This document shows, one piece after another, positions 1 to 8,916 of a stretch of 64,000 nt of DNA. This stretch comes from Actinomycetota bacterium (GTDB taxonomy: Bacteria; Actinomycetota; Thermoleophilia; Gaiellales; Gaiellaceae). Position 1 is the first letter of the stretch. Each line of letters opens with the position of its first letter. The stretch covers positions 44,960-108,959 of the forward strand of contig PLJC01000022.1 in NCBI GenBank assembly GCA_003139545.1. Reading direction: 5' to 3'. Position numbers and translations under genes: made by a program. A model generated the notes under the pieces. It was not told the origin of the DNA. It did not search any database and saw only the letters and a list, made by a program, of their open reading frames with translations.

Positions 1-608
1 TGCAACGCGTCGGCGACGAGGTTGCGCGCGCGCCGCTTCGACTCCGCGCGTGCCTCCTCCTCGAGCATTCGGACGCGTCGCGCGAGATCGTGGCGAACGA
101 GCTCCTCCCCACGCTGGAGCATCTGCGCCTTCGCCTCCTGCTGCGTCAAGCCGGAGACCCGCTCGAGGGCGGACTGTTGCGCGCGGTTCGCCTCCTTCAG
201 CTCGTCCTGGAGCGCGCGCAGATGCGTTTCGCGATCCGCGACGCCCTGGTCGCGGCGGGACACCTCGAGGAGCCGTCGCTCGACGTCCTCCTCCTTCGCG
301 AGGACGCGCTCCTCGACCTTCACGACCGTCTGACGGCGGTCGGCGAGCTCGGCGTCGATCTCCGCCCGCAGCTTGACCGCCTGCTCGCGCGCCTCGATCT
401 GCGCTTCGCGGCGAACGGCCTCCGCCTCGCGCTCGGCGTCCTCGACGAGCTGCCGCCGAACGCGCCGGGCCTTGCCGACACCGGTGGCGCCGAACACCTG
501 CACCGCGACCAGCGCGAGGATCGCTCCTCCGACGATTCCGGCGGCGACTCCGATCGCGATCAGCACGGGCTGCTCCTCGCTCAGGTGGAGGTGAGTTGTC
601 CGCGCCAT
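1..608 (-). CDS. rny: Ribonuclease Y, N-terminal part (runs off window)
   Basis: Membrane-anchored endoribonuclease that starts mRNA decay. Reading back from an ATG at 606-608, the protein opens with a short polar leader, one membrane segment at about residues 15-37 (VLIAIGVAAGIVGG onward), then a long charged coiled coil rich in Glu, Arg and Ala that continues to the window edge. A single N-terminal anchor followed by this coiled coil is the family signature. The KH and HD catalytic domains would lie outside the window, so catalysis cannot be checked. It lies downstream of recX in the same direction, separated by 212 bases, so it may have its own promoter. The identification rests on architecture plus recX-recA neighbourhood and is fairly secure. 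Confidence 0.85.
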   Translation of the reverse strand, partial: MARTTHLHLSEEQPVLIAIGVAAGIVGGAILALVAVQVFGATGVGKARRVRRQLVEDAEREAEAVRREAQIEAREQAVKLRAEIDAELADRRQTVVKVEERVLAKEEDVERRLLEVSRRDQGVADRETHLRALQDELKEANRAQQSALERVSGLTQQEAKAQMLQRGEELVRHDLARRVRMLEEEARAESKRRARNLVADAL

Positions 609-820
609 CCGCCGGTCACCGGCAGACGGGGTGTCCCCGAAGTCGCTCAGCTGTCGGCGCCCACGTCCGTGAGCGCCACCGTGCGCCGCCCTACCTCTGC
701 GGCAGCCTCCGGTCGTTCGAGTCGGTTGCGAAGTCGATTCTCACAGCGTGGGATGCGTTTCGGAAAAAGCCCGTATGCAGGAAAAACGTCAGATGGAACG
801 TCGAGGGATCGTACCGCCGA
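609..820. other. Intergenic region recX to rny
   Basis: 212 bases without a gene. Read on the minus strand it contains two T-runs of five (near 745-800) and a short GCCGG-TGA-CCGGC hairpin just before the rny start codon. I see no strong rho-independent terminator and no confident promoter. It probably holds the rny promoter and leader. No RNA gene could be recognised. Confidence 0.5.
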
Positions 821-1363
821 TCACGTGTCGGACGCAACTTCGAAGCCCCGCGCAGCCAGCCAGCGCTGCGAGCGGCCGGCGGCCAGGAACGCTCCGGCCC
901 GCTCGTGCTCGGGCATGAGGCCTGCGAGCGCCGCTTCGAGCGCCTCTCCGGCGAATCCCTCCCCCTCGAGCGTCAACCGCACCGCCGCGTCCCCGTACCC
1001 GCGGCCGGCGAGACCTTGCGCCCGGGCCGCCGCCGCCCGCGCATCGTCGAGGATCCCGCTCCGCCCCAGGGTCGCGATCGCGTCGTCCGCGGCCCGCCCG
1101 GGGACGCCGGCAGCCGTGAGCCGGTGCCGGACGGCCGCCTGCGACCGGTCGCGGTGCGTGAGCGCCCGTGTGGCCCGTGTGAGGGCGCTCGACCGACGGA
1201 GCTCACGAGCGAGTGTCCGCGCCGCCGTGCGATCGAGCGCGCGACCGACGAGCAGTCCGGTGCGCACGACCGCGTCGGCCGGGAGCGTGCGCCACGGCGC
1301 GCCGTCGAGCTCGACGTCCACGCGGCCGCGCGGACGCTCCCGGAGCGCCGTGACGGTGGCCAC
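821..1363 (-). CDS. recX: Regulatory protein RecX
   Basis: Small helical protein (180 aa) that binds RecA filaments and modulates recombination. The sequence has the three-helix repeat character of RecX: a central stretch with RAVRHRLTAAGVP and IATLGRSGILDDAR, followed by a GRGYGDAAVRLTLEGEGF segment like the family's 'G..RI...L..KGI' repeat. It starts with GTG at 1361-1363, directly abutting the recA stop codon (1364-1366), so the two are translationally adjacent. The location immediately after recA is the usual place for recX and supports the call. Confidence 0.9.
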   Translation of the reverse strand: MATVTALRERPRGRVDVELDGAPWRTLPADAVVRTGLLVGRALDRTAARTLARELRRSSALTRATRALTHRDRSQAAVRHRLTAAGVPGRAADDAIATLGRSGILDDARAAAARAQGLAGRGYGDAAVRLTLEGEGFAGEALEAALAGLMPEHERAGAFLAAGRSQRWLAARGFEVASDT

Positions 1364-2490
<1,127 letters not shown>

Positions 2491-2494
<4 letters not shown>

Positions 2495-3054
2495 CGACCT
2501 CCTAGGGCAACTGACGCGAGAACCTCGTACTCCGCACCGCTTGGGCGTAGCCGGGACAGATAAGCAGAGGCGTCGGACGGAATGAGAACATATGTTCCCA
2601 TATTCGCCAGGTCCGGGTCGAGTCCTGGCGGCTCCCGAAAACGGCCCACCGTGAGGTGCGGAAGCCACGGCCGCCCCTCCCGGCGGTAGACACCGGCCCG
2701 TTCCAGCCGCGCCTGGAGATCGGCCGCGAACGCCCCAGCGCGGCCGCTCTCGTCGTCGCAGACGAGCATGGCGACGCTCCGCGTCTCGCGGTAGCGGACG
2801 GGCGTGAGCCGGAGCTCGTCCTCGGCGCCGCCCGCGGCTGCCCGCAGGGCCTCGAGGACGGCCGGGAGATCGGCGGCCGGACGATGCCCGAGGAAGGCCA
2901 ATGTGAGATGGAGCTGCTCGCGCGGCACGATGCGCATGCGCTCCAGGTGGGCGTGCTGCCACGCCTCGACGACGTCGAGCGCGGCGTCCGGCAGGCGGAG
3001 GCCGAGGAAGAGCCGGATCCGTTCACTGCCGCCCACGCTAGGCGGCGGGGTCAT
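2491..3054 (-). CDS. thpR: RNA 2',3'-cyclic phosphodiesterase (2H family)
   Basis: 187 aa member of the 2H phosphoesterase family (LigT/ThpR), which opens 2',3'-cyclic phosphate ends of RNA and can ligate tRNA halves in reverse. Both HxTx motifs are present: HLTL at residues 49-52 and HLTV at 133-136. Length matches the family. The ATG start overlaps the cinA stop as ATGA, and its own stop overlaps the recA start the same way, so it sits inside a tight cinA-thpR-recA chain. Its last 100 bases carry the probable SOS operator of recA and are visibly richer in A and T than the rest of the gene. Confidence 0.9.
2586..2597. promoter_or_regulatory. LexA/SOS box for recA
   Basis: GAACATATGTTC, a perfect 12-bp palindrome matching the Gram-positive/actinobacterial LexA consensus GAAC-N4-GTTC. 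It lies in the 3' coding part of thpR, 92 bases before the recA start codon. RecA is the textbook target of LexA, so position and sequence fit. The identity of the binding protein is inferred. Confidence 0.75.
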
Positions 3055-4328
3055 ACGGCTTCGTCGCGACTCCGTGTCAGAAGCCGGCGCACGAGATGGA
3101 GCGCCCCGACCGCGCTGCGCGCGCGGATCGACCCGCGGTCACCGGGGAAGCTGAACTCGCGGGCGAGGCCGCCGTCCGGCCCCTCGGCGTGGAGATACAC
3201 GAGGCCGACGGGCTTCTCCGGCGTCCCGCCGCCTGGGCCGGCGACACCCGTGACCGCCACCGCCACGTCTGCGCCGAGCCGCTCGCGCGCGCCGCGCGCC
3301 ATCGCGCCGGCCGCCTCCGCCGACACGGCGCCTTTCGCCTCGAGCAGCCCTGCGGGAACGCCAAGCAGCGCTTCCTTTACCGCGTTCGCATACGCAACCA
3401 CGCCGCCGACGAAGACGTCGCTCGCCCCAGGTATGGACGTGAGGCGTGACGCGACGATGCCACCTGTCTCCGATTCCGCCGTCGCAAGCGTCAGTCCTCG
3501 CGCGCGCAAGAGCGCGAGGACGTGCTCCTCGATCGGGCGTTCGTCGCGCGAGTACAGCCAGCGTTCGATCGGCGGCAGGAGCGCCGACTCGAGCGCATCG
3601 GCTCGCTCCTCCGCTCCGGGCTCGACGACGAGGTCGACATGGATCTCGAAGTCGCGCGCGCAGATGGTCGCCTCCACCCCGTCGCCGTCGCCGCCCGCTT
3701 CAGCCAACGCGCGTGCGACTGCAGACTCGCTGACGCCGAAGAAACGGAGCACGCGCCGGCCCGGAGGCTGCGTTCGCGCGAGCAGCGCACGGAAGGCGTC
3801 GGTCTCGAGCGCGTTCGGCCAAAGGCGCTGCAGCTCCGAGGGCGGCCCCGGGAGCACGACGACCACACGTCCGCCGTCGTGGTCGGCGAGGAGGCCCGGC
3901 GCCGTGCCGGCGAGGCCGAGCGAGATCGCGCCGTCGGGGATCGTCGCCTGCTTCGTCACGCCGCTCTGAAAGTCGGCGTACGGCCGCTTGAGCCGCTCTG
4001 CCGCCGCGCGCGAGACCGCTTCGATCTGGCGCTCGAGCTCGGCATCGACGTGCAGGTCGCGTCCGAGCGCGCGGGCGACCATCTCGACCGTGCGGTCGTC
4101 GTGTGTCGGCCCGAGGCCGCCGGAGATGAGGCAGACCTCTGCAGCGACGCCTTCGGCGACGGCCGCCGCCAGCTCCTCCGGCGCGTCGCCGACGATGACG
4201 ATCCGCGCCGGTTCGAGGCCCAGCCGGAGCGCCTCGGCGGCGAGGAACGGGCCGTTGCGGTCGGTGCGCTCGCCGCGCACGAGCTCGCTGCCCGTCACGA
4301 CGACGATCGCGCGGGGCCGACCCGTCAA
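3051..4328 (-). CDS. cinA: CinA-like protein (MoaB-type domain plus NMN amidase domain)
   Basis: 425 aa competence/damage-inducible protein. The N-terminal two thirds is a molybdopterin-binding (COG1058) fold with ISGGLGPTHDDRT and LPGPPSELQRLW; the C-terminal domain is the PncC-type nicotinamide-nucleotide amidase. The usual nucleophile motif AESCTGG is AESETGG here (residues 284-290): the catalytic Ser286 is kept but the conserved Cys is Glu. The start is a TTG that overlaps the upstream stop as TTGA. cinA-recA linkage is common in bacteria. The amidase would recycle NMN, which fits the nearby NAD genes, though that link is inference. Confidence 0.92.
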   Translation of the reverse strand: MTGRPRAIVVVTGSELVRGERTDRNGPFLAAEALRLGLEPARIVIVGDAPEELAAAVAEGVAAEVCLISGGLGPTHDDRTVEMVARALGRDLHVDAELERQIEAVSRAAAERLKRPYADFQSGVTKQATIPDGAISLGLAGTAPGLLADHDGGRVVVVLPGPPSELQRLWPNALETDAFRALLARTQPPGRRVLRFFGVSESAVARALAEAGGDGDGVEATICARDFEIHVDLVVEPGAEERADALESALLPPIERWLYSRDERPIEEHVLALLRARGLTLATAESETGGIVASRLTSIPGASDVFVGGVVAYANAVKEALLGVPAGLLEAKGAVSAEAAGAMARGARERLGADVAVAVTGVAGPGGGTPEKPVGLVYLHAEGPDGGLAREFSFPGDRGSIRARSAVGALHLVRRLLTRSRDEAV

Positions 4329-4996
4329 CCGGCGAGCGCGGTGCTCGACGGCGTCACGAGCACGGTCAGCGTCTTCCGTCCCGGGAGAGAGACCGTCTTG
4401 CCGTCCAACGTCATCCGCAGCCCGTTCTGGTGGCGGATCCGCACCCAGAAGCGCTTGCCGGTGACGAGGTTCGACTCGCCCGAGCGAAGCGTCCCCTCAT
4501 ACAGCACCGAGCCCGTCGACGAGCCGCGGCGCACCTCGATGTACGTGCCCGCTCCGGAGAAGCGCAGCCCCTGGGGCGCGGACACCTGCGGAAGCAGGGA
4601 CCGCGTCGGGCTCGATGTTCCGCCGAACTTCCACGCGACGATGACGAGCGCGGCGAGCGCCGTCATGCCGACGAGCGCGAGCACCACCGCGCGCCGCTCG
4701 AAGCTCAGCTCGTGCTGACGCTGCCTCGAACGGCGCTGTGCCGGAGCGTCGACGAAGCCCTCGGCGACGAAGCGCGACGCGTACTCGTCCACGTACAGCT
4801 GCCCGTCGAGGCCGAGGAAGTCGGCGTACGCGTGCAGGAAGCCCTTGACGTACGTCTCTGCGGGCAGCACGTCGAAGTGCTCCTCCTCGAGCGCGCGCAG
4901 GTACTTGGCGCGGATCTTCGTCGCCAGCTCGGCCTGCGAGAACTCGAGGCCTTGCCGGGCGCGCGCCTCGCGGAGGCTGTTGCCGAGCTCGAACAT
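4325..4996 (-). CDS. RodZ-like helix-turn-helix membrane protein
   Basis: 223 aa. Residues 1-70 form a Xre/HTH_25-type domain (LGNSLREARARQGLEFSQAE), residues 103-122 a single membrane segment, and the C-terminal 90 residues a beta-rich DUF4115-type extracytoplasmic domain. This is the RodZ layout: a cytoplasmic HTH used for protein contacts with MreB-type cytoskeleton in rods. No mre genes are visible in the window, so its role in cell shape is unproven. It starts with ATG directly after the nrtR stop (no gap), and its TGA overlaps the cinA TTG start. Confidence 0.8.
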   Translation of the reverse strand: MFELGNSLREARARQGLEFSQAELATKIRAKYLRALEEEHFDVLPAETYVKGFLHAYADFLGLDGQLYVDEYASRFVAEGFVDAPAQRRSRQRQHELSFERRAVVLALVGMTALAALVIVAWKFGGTSSPTRSLLPQVSAPQGLRFSGAGTYIEVRRGSSTGSVLYEGTLRSGESNLVTGKRFWVRIRHQNGLRMTLDGKTVSLPGRKTLTVLVTPSSTALAG

Positions 4997-5701
4997 CTAC
5001 CGGGCGATTGTAGGCGGACGGAGGACGGCGAACTGATCGGTGATCTCGAGCGTCGTCGAGCCGAAGCAGTACAGGGCCGCCGGGCGGCCGCCGCCGCTCC
5101 CGTAGTGCCGCTGCTCGCCCGTGTCCTCCAGGAGCCGGCGGCGCAGGAGGACGCGCTGGAGGTTCGTCGCAGAGACCGGGTGGCCGAGCGCGGCCGTGTA
5201 CAAGTCGCGCAGCTCCGCCATCGTGAAGACACGGGGTGCGAGTGCGAAGCCGAGGTTCGTGTACGAGAGCTTCCCGCGCAGGCGCTCGCGGGCGGCGAGC
5301 AGGATCGGTTCGTGGTCGTAGGCGAGCGGCGGCAGCTCGTCGAGCGGGTGCCAGCGCGTGTCGGGCGGCAACGCCGGATCGGCGTCGCTCGGGACGAGCC
5401 CGAGGAACGCGGTCGCGAGCTCGCGGTGCGCCGGGTTCCGACCGGGGTCGCTGCGCGTCTCCAGCTGCTCCAGGTGCGACACCTCCCGGACGTCCACCTT
5501 GGCCGCGAGGTGCCGGCGCACCGACTCCTCCAGCGTCTCGTCCGCCTCCAAGGTGCCGCCGGGAAGCGCCCAGAAACCGGCGTACGGCTCGCGGGCGCGC
5601 TGCCACAGCAGCGCCTGCAGGCGGCAGTCCCGCACCTGGAGGACGGCTGCGAGAACCGCGTGCGCGGCTGTTTTCGCTCCGGAGTCGGGAACCGTGTACA
5701 C
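4997..5701 (-). CDS. nrtR: NrtR-type transcriptional repressor of NAD synthesis (degenerate Nudix plus winged helix)
   Basis: 234 aa. The N-terminal Nudix fold has FWALPGGTLEADETLEES at residues 43-60, but the catalytic REUXEE stretch reads RRHLAA (62-67), so hydrolase activity is unlikely. The C-terminal winged helix (about 150-225) is typical of NrtR, which senses ADP-ribose or NAD metabolites and represses NAD genes. It is divergent from nadB with only 20 bases between the two start codons, so any operator must overlap both promoters. The start is GTG at 5699-5701, embedded in the palindrome GTGTACAC. Family knowledge plus context make the call strong. Confidence 0.88.
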   Translation of the reverse strand: MYTVPDSGAKTAAHAVLAAVLQVRDCRLQALLWQRAREPYAGFWALPGGTLEADETLEESVRRHLAAKVDVREVSHLEQLETRSDPGRNPAHRELATAFLGLVPSDADPALPPDTRWHPLDELPPLAYDHEPILLAARERLRGKLSYTNLGFALAPRVFTMAELRDLYTAALGHPVSATNLQRVLLRRRLLEDTGEQRHYGSGGGRPAALYCFGSTTLEITDQFAVLRPPTIAR

Positions 5702-5708
5702 TCGCTCA

Positions 5709-5715
5709 TAGGTTA
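5709..5715. promoter_or_regulatory. Overlapping divergent -10 elements for nadB and nrtR
   Basis: On the plus strand TAGGTT (5709-5714) is followed after seven bases by the nadB TTG codon. On the minus strand TAACCT (5715-5710) is followed after eight bases by the nrtR GTG codon. Both match TANNNT, and the spacing predicts transcripts that begin at or within a base of the start codon (leaderless). No good -35 is seen on either side. The nearby 8-bp palindrome GTGTACAC (5696-5703) is a candidate half of the NrtR operator. Confidence 0.5.
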
Positions 5716-5721
5716 TCGCCT

Positions 5722-7059
5722 TTGAGGAAGAAACTGCATCCCGACCTTGCGGTCGTCGGTGCCGGAGTCGCCGGTCTCACCGCTGCGCTGACCGCCGCCG
5801 ACGGGGGCGCATCGGTCCTCGTCCTCGCGAAGGGCGCCATCGACTCCTCCAACAGCTGGGCCGCCCAGGGTGGCGTGGCCGCAGCGGTCGGGCCCGACGA
5901 CGACCCCTCGCTGCACGCGGCGGACACGCTCGCTGCCGGCCGCGGGCTCTGCCGCGAGAGCGCGGTCGAGCTCCTCACCCGGGAGGCGCCGGAACGGATC
6001 GCCGAGCTCGTCGACCTCGGGGTGGAGTTCGACGAGGGTCTCGCCCGCGAGGGCGGCCACTCCCGCAGCCGCGTCGTGCACGCGGGCGGCGCCGAGACCG
6101 GCCGCCGCATCGCCGAGGTGCTCGCTGCGCGCGTGCAGGAGCACCCGCGCATCCGCATCGTCGCGGGGAAGCGCGTCGACTCCATCTCCTCGCTCGCGGG
6201 GCAGCCGGTGATCCTCGCCACCGGCGGCTATGCCGCCTTGTGGGAGCGGACGACGAACCCGCGCGGCGCGACCGGCGAAGGGCTGCTCCTCGCGCACGGC
6301 GCGGGCGCGGCGCTCGCCGACCTCGAGCTCGTCCAGTTCCATCCCACCGCGCTGCTCGACGACGGCTTCCTCCTCTCGGAAGCGTTGCGCGGCGCCGGCG
6401 CCACCCTCCTGGACGAGGACGGCGAGCGCTTCACCGACGAGCTCGCGCCCCGGGACGTAGTCGCGCGCGCGATCGCCGCGCGCGACGGCGCGTCGCTCGA
6501 TCTCCGCAGCATCGAGCGCGACCGGTATCCGACGCTGATGGCGACGCTCGCGCGTGCGGGCTACGACCCCGCCGACGAGCCGATCCCCGTCTCCCCTGCC
6601 GCGCACTACGCGATCGGCGGCATCGTCACGGATCTCGACGGCCGGACGAGCGTGCCCGGCCTGTACGCGGCCGGCGAGTGCGCGTGCACCGGCGTGCACG
6701 GCGCCAACCGGCTCGCGTCCAACTCCCTGCTCGAGTGCCTCGTCTTCGGGCGGCGTGCGGCGCTCGCCGCGCTGGACGGCGAGACGGTGTCAGACACCGG
6801 AAGCCGGTGTCTGACACCGAGTCCAGACGACGGAGCCGCGCTCTGGCGCAACGCAGGGCTCATCCGGAGTGCCGCCGGGCTCGAGCGCCTCCTGGACGCG
6901 CCGTCGGAGCTCGTCCGGCTCATCGCGCGCAGCGCGCTCGCACGCACCGAGAGCCGCGGCGTGCACTTCCGCGAGGACTTTCCCGCCGAGGATGATGCAC
7001 TTGCCGGTCACCTCGTCGTTCATCCCGGCGGCGACCCGGAGCTCGAGCGATGGAGCTGA
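5722..7059 (+). CDS. nadB: L-aspartate oxidase NadB
   Basis: FAD enzyme oxidising L-aspartate to iminoaspartate, first step of de novo NAD synthesis; 445 aa. It shows the Rossmann motif GAGVAGL (13-19), SNSWAAQGGVAAA, GEGLLLAHGAGAALADLE, FHPTAL, SPAAHYAIGGI and HGANRLASNSLLECLVFG. The start is uncertain: TTG at 5722 fits a leaderless transcript, while CTG at 5734 has a GAGGAAG six bases upstream. Residues about 355-366 are encoded by a perfect 16-bp-arm hairpin repeat (see 6785-6819), a peptide with no counterpart in the family, sitting in the linker before the C-terminal helical domain. It forms an operon with nadC (10-base overlap) and nadA. Confidence 0.95.
   Translation: MRKKLHPDLAVVGAGVAGLTAALTAADGGASVLVLAKGAIDSSNSWAAQGGVAAAVGPDDDPSLHAADTLAAGRGLCRESAVELLTREAPERIAELVDLGVEFDEGLAREGGHSRSRVVHAGGAETGRRIAEVLAARVQEHPRIRIVAGKRVDSISSLAGQPVILATGGYAALWERTTNPRGATGEGLLLAHGAGAALADLELVQFHPTALLDDGFLLSEALRGAGATLLDEDGERFTDELAPRDVVARAIAARDGASLDLRSIERDRYPTLMATLARAGYDPADEPIPVSPAAHYAIGGIVTDLDGRTSVPGLYAAGECACTGVHGANRLASNSLLECLVFGRRAALAALDGETVSDTGSRCLTPSPDDGAALWRNAGLIRSAAGLERLLDAPSELVRLIARSALARTESRGVHFREDFPAEDDALAGHLVVHPGGDPELERWS
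6785..6819. repeat. REP-like palindrome doublet inserted in frame in nadB
   Basis: Two copies of the near-palindrome GGTGTC-N-GACACC lie head to head, forming perfect 16-base arms around the loop AAG (arm: GGTGTCAGACACCGG preceded by C). It reads through nadB without a stop, adding about 12 residues (VSDTGSRCLTP and flanks). The palindrome-doublet layout resembles REP/REPIN elements, and the same general plan occurs at 8809-8912 and 31487-31597. In mRNA it would be a very stable hairpin. Insertion is inferred from lack of homology and the perfect symmetry. Confidence 0.8.
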
Positions 7060-7877
7060 CGGACGCCGACGTCGACCGCGTCGTCACCGCGGCGCTGGCC
7101 GAAGACGTCGGCACAGGAGACCGCACGACCGCCGCGCTCGTCCCCGCGGACGCGCGCTGCCGTGCTCAGCTCCTGCTCGAGGAGCCCGGTGTCGTGTGCG
7201 GCGTCGCGATCGCTGCCGCCGTGTTCCGCGCCGTCGACCCGTCCGTTCATGTCGAGCCGCTCGTCGAGGACGGAACAGCCGTCACCGACGTGCCGGCGCT
7301 CCTCGCCGAGATCGAGGGGCCGGCGCGCGCGGTCCTCACCGGCGAGCGCGTCGCGCTCAACCTCCTCGGCCGGCTGTGCGGCATCGCCTCGCTCACGCGC
7401 CGCTACGTCGAGCTCGCGGACGGGACCGGTGCGACGATCCTCGATACGCGCAAGACGACACCGGGCCTGCGCGCACTGGAGAAGTACGCGGTGCGGTGCG
7501 GCGGCGGCGCGAACCACCGTGCCGGCCTGTACGACGCAATCCTCGTCAAGGAGAACCATCTGCGCATAGCCGGCGGGATCACGGCCGCGGTCGCCATGCT
7601 GAACGGCAGCCCCGGCGTCGAGGTCGAGGCCGAGACGCTCGCGCAGGTGCAGGAGGCCCTCGACGCCGGCGTCGGCCGGATCCTCCTCGACAACATGAGC
7701 CCCGAGCACGTCGCTCAGGCGGTGACGCTCACTGCCGGACGCGCCGAGCTGGAAGCATCGGGGGGCATCTCGCTCGCCACCGTGCGCGGCTATGCCGAGA
7801 CAGGCGTCGACTTCATCTCCGTGGGCGCGCTCACGCACGGCGCTCGCTCGCTCCACGTCTCACTGGAGGTCGAATGA
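7050..7877 (+). CDS. nadC: Nicotinate-nucleotide pyrophosphorylase (carboxylating)
   Basis: Quinolinate phosphoribosyltransferase, 275 aa, converting quinolinate and PRPP to nicotinate mononucleotide. Family motifs are intact: DTRKTTPGLRALEKYAV, CGGGANHRAGLYDAILVKENH, EVEAETLAQ and LEASGGISLATVRGYAETGVDFISVG. The ATG at 7050 overlaps the end of nadB by 10 bases and has a GGAG at good spacing inside nadB. Its stop overlaps the nadA start as ATGA. Normal length, no anomalies. Confidence 0.97.
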   Translation: MELTDADVDRVVTAALAEDVGTGDRTTAALVPADARCRAQLLLEEPGVVCGVAIAAAVFRAVDPSVHVEPLVEDGTAVTDVPALLAEIEGPARAVLTGERVALNLLGRLCGIASLTRRYVELADGTGATILDTRKTTPGLRALEKYAVRCGGGANHRAGLYDAILVKENHLRIAGGITAAVAMLNGSPGVEVEAETLAQVQEALDAGVGRILLDNMSPEHVAQAVTLTAGRAELEASGGISLATVRGYAETGVDFISVGALTHGARSLHVSLEVE

Positions 7878-8803
7878 CAGTCACCACCTTGCACGAGGAG
7901 ATTCGCGAGCTCGCGCGCACACGCGACGCGGTCATCCTCGCCCACAACTACCAGCGTCCCGAGGTGCAGGACGTGGCCGACTACGTCGGCGACTCGCTCG
8001 GCCTCTCCCGCCAGGCAGCCGCGACCGAGGCCGACGTGATCGTGTTCTGCGGCGTCCACTTCATGGCGGAGACGGCGGCGATCCTCAGCCCGGAGAAGAC
8101 TGTCCTCCTCCCCGACCTCGGCGCGGGCTGCTCGCTCGCCGCGTCGATCACGGGCGACCAGTTGCGCGAGTGGAAGGCGAAGCACTCCGGCGCCGTCGTC
8201 GTGTCGTACGTGAACACGACCGCGGACGTGAAGGCGGAGACCGACTACTGCTGCACCTCCGGCAACGCGCAGCAGGTGATCGAAGCGGTCCCCGAGGACC
8301 AGGAGATCCTCTTCCTGCCGGACATGTACCTCGGGCTCTGGCTCGAGCGCGTCACGGGACGGAAGCTGACCATCTGGCTCGGCGAGTGCCACGTGCACGC
8401 CGGCATCCGGCCTGCGGACATCGAGCGCTGGGAGCGCGAGGCGCCGGACGCCGAGCTGCTCGTGCACCCGGAGTGCGGCTGCGCAAGCCAGGCGATGGCG
8501 TTCGGGAGCGAGCGAACGCAGATCCTCTCGACGGAGAAGATGGTCGACTACGCGCGGCGCTCGCCGAAGCAGCGGTTCCTCGTCGCCACCGAGACGGGCA
8601 TCCTGCACCGACTCGAGAAGGAAGCGCCGGGGAAGACGTTCGAGCCGGTGCGCGAGGACGCCGTCTGCCGCTTCATGAAGGTGACGACGCTGGAGAAGGT
8701 GCGCGACTCGCTCGTCGAGATGCAGCATCGCATCACCGTCGAGCCGGAGATCGCCGACCGGGCGCGGCTTGCGATCGAGCGCATGGTCGCGATCGGGGCC
8801 TAG
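7874..8803 (+). CDS. nadA: Quinolinate synthase A
   Basis: Iron-sulfur enzyme condensing iminoaspartate with dihydroxyacetone phosphate to quinolinate; 309 aa. The three cluster cysteines sit in LGAGCSLA, TDYCCTSGN and HPECGCAS. The ATG at 7874 has a GGAGGT five bases upstream and overlaps the nadC stop as ATGA. With nadB and nadC this gives the complete de novo route to nicotinate mononucleotide in one NrtR-controlled operon. Six bases after its stop a palindromic element (8809-8912) begins and fills the whole convergent gap. Confidence 0.97.
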   Translation: MTVTTLHEEIRELARTRDAVILAHNYQRPEVQDVADYVGDSLGLSRQAAATEADVIVFCGVHFMAETAAILSPEKTVLLPDLGAGCSLAASITGDQLREWKAKHSGAVVVSYVNTTADVKAETDYCCTSGNAQQVIEAVPEDQEILFLPDMYLGLWLERVTGRKLTIWLGECHVHAGIRPADIERWEREAPDAELLVHPECGCASQAMAFGSERTQILSTEKMVDYARRSPKQRFLVATETGILHRLEKEAPGKTFEPVREDAVCRFMKVTTLEKVRDSLVEMQHRITVEPEIADRARLAIERMVAIGA

Positions 8804-8808
8804 CCACC

Positions 8809-8912
8809 GGCCGGTACTAGGTACGCAAACGGAAGTGTCACGTATTGCGCCGCTTGTTCTGTCGCACCGTGATTATCCCGTGACACTCACGTGCCGGTAC
8901 TAAGTACCGGCC
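8809..8912. mobile_element. MITE/REPIN-like element, 104 bp, between nadA and a membrane protein gene
   Basis: The outer 34 bases at each end (8809-8842 and 8879-8912) are inverted repeats matching at 26 of 34 positions. Each end begins GGCCGGTACT; the right end is a near-perfect palindrome (GCCGGTACT-A-AGTACCGGC). Each end finishes with AGTGTCACG on its inner side. The 36-base centre shows no coding. The inner block ACGGAAGTGTCACG is identical to one in the element at 31487-31597. No clear target duplication is visible. The element occupies the gap between two convergent stop codons, so it may also serve as a bidirectional terminator. Confidence 0.75.
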
Positions 8913-8916
8913 TTTG

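Noticed and set aside
2605..2640. A GGTCGAGTCC stretch resembling a tRNA T-arm
   Set aside because: It lies in thpR coding sequence and no acceptor, D or anticodon stem can be formed around it.
4997..5701. Active ADP-ribose pyrophosphatase
   Set aside because: The Nudix catalytic glutamates are missing and a winged helix follows, so a regulator is more likely than a hydrolase.
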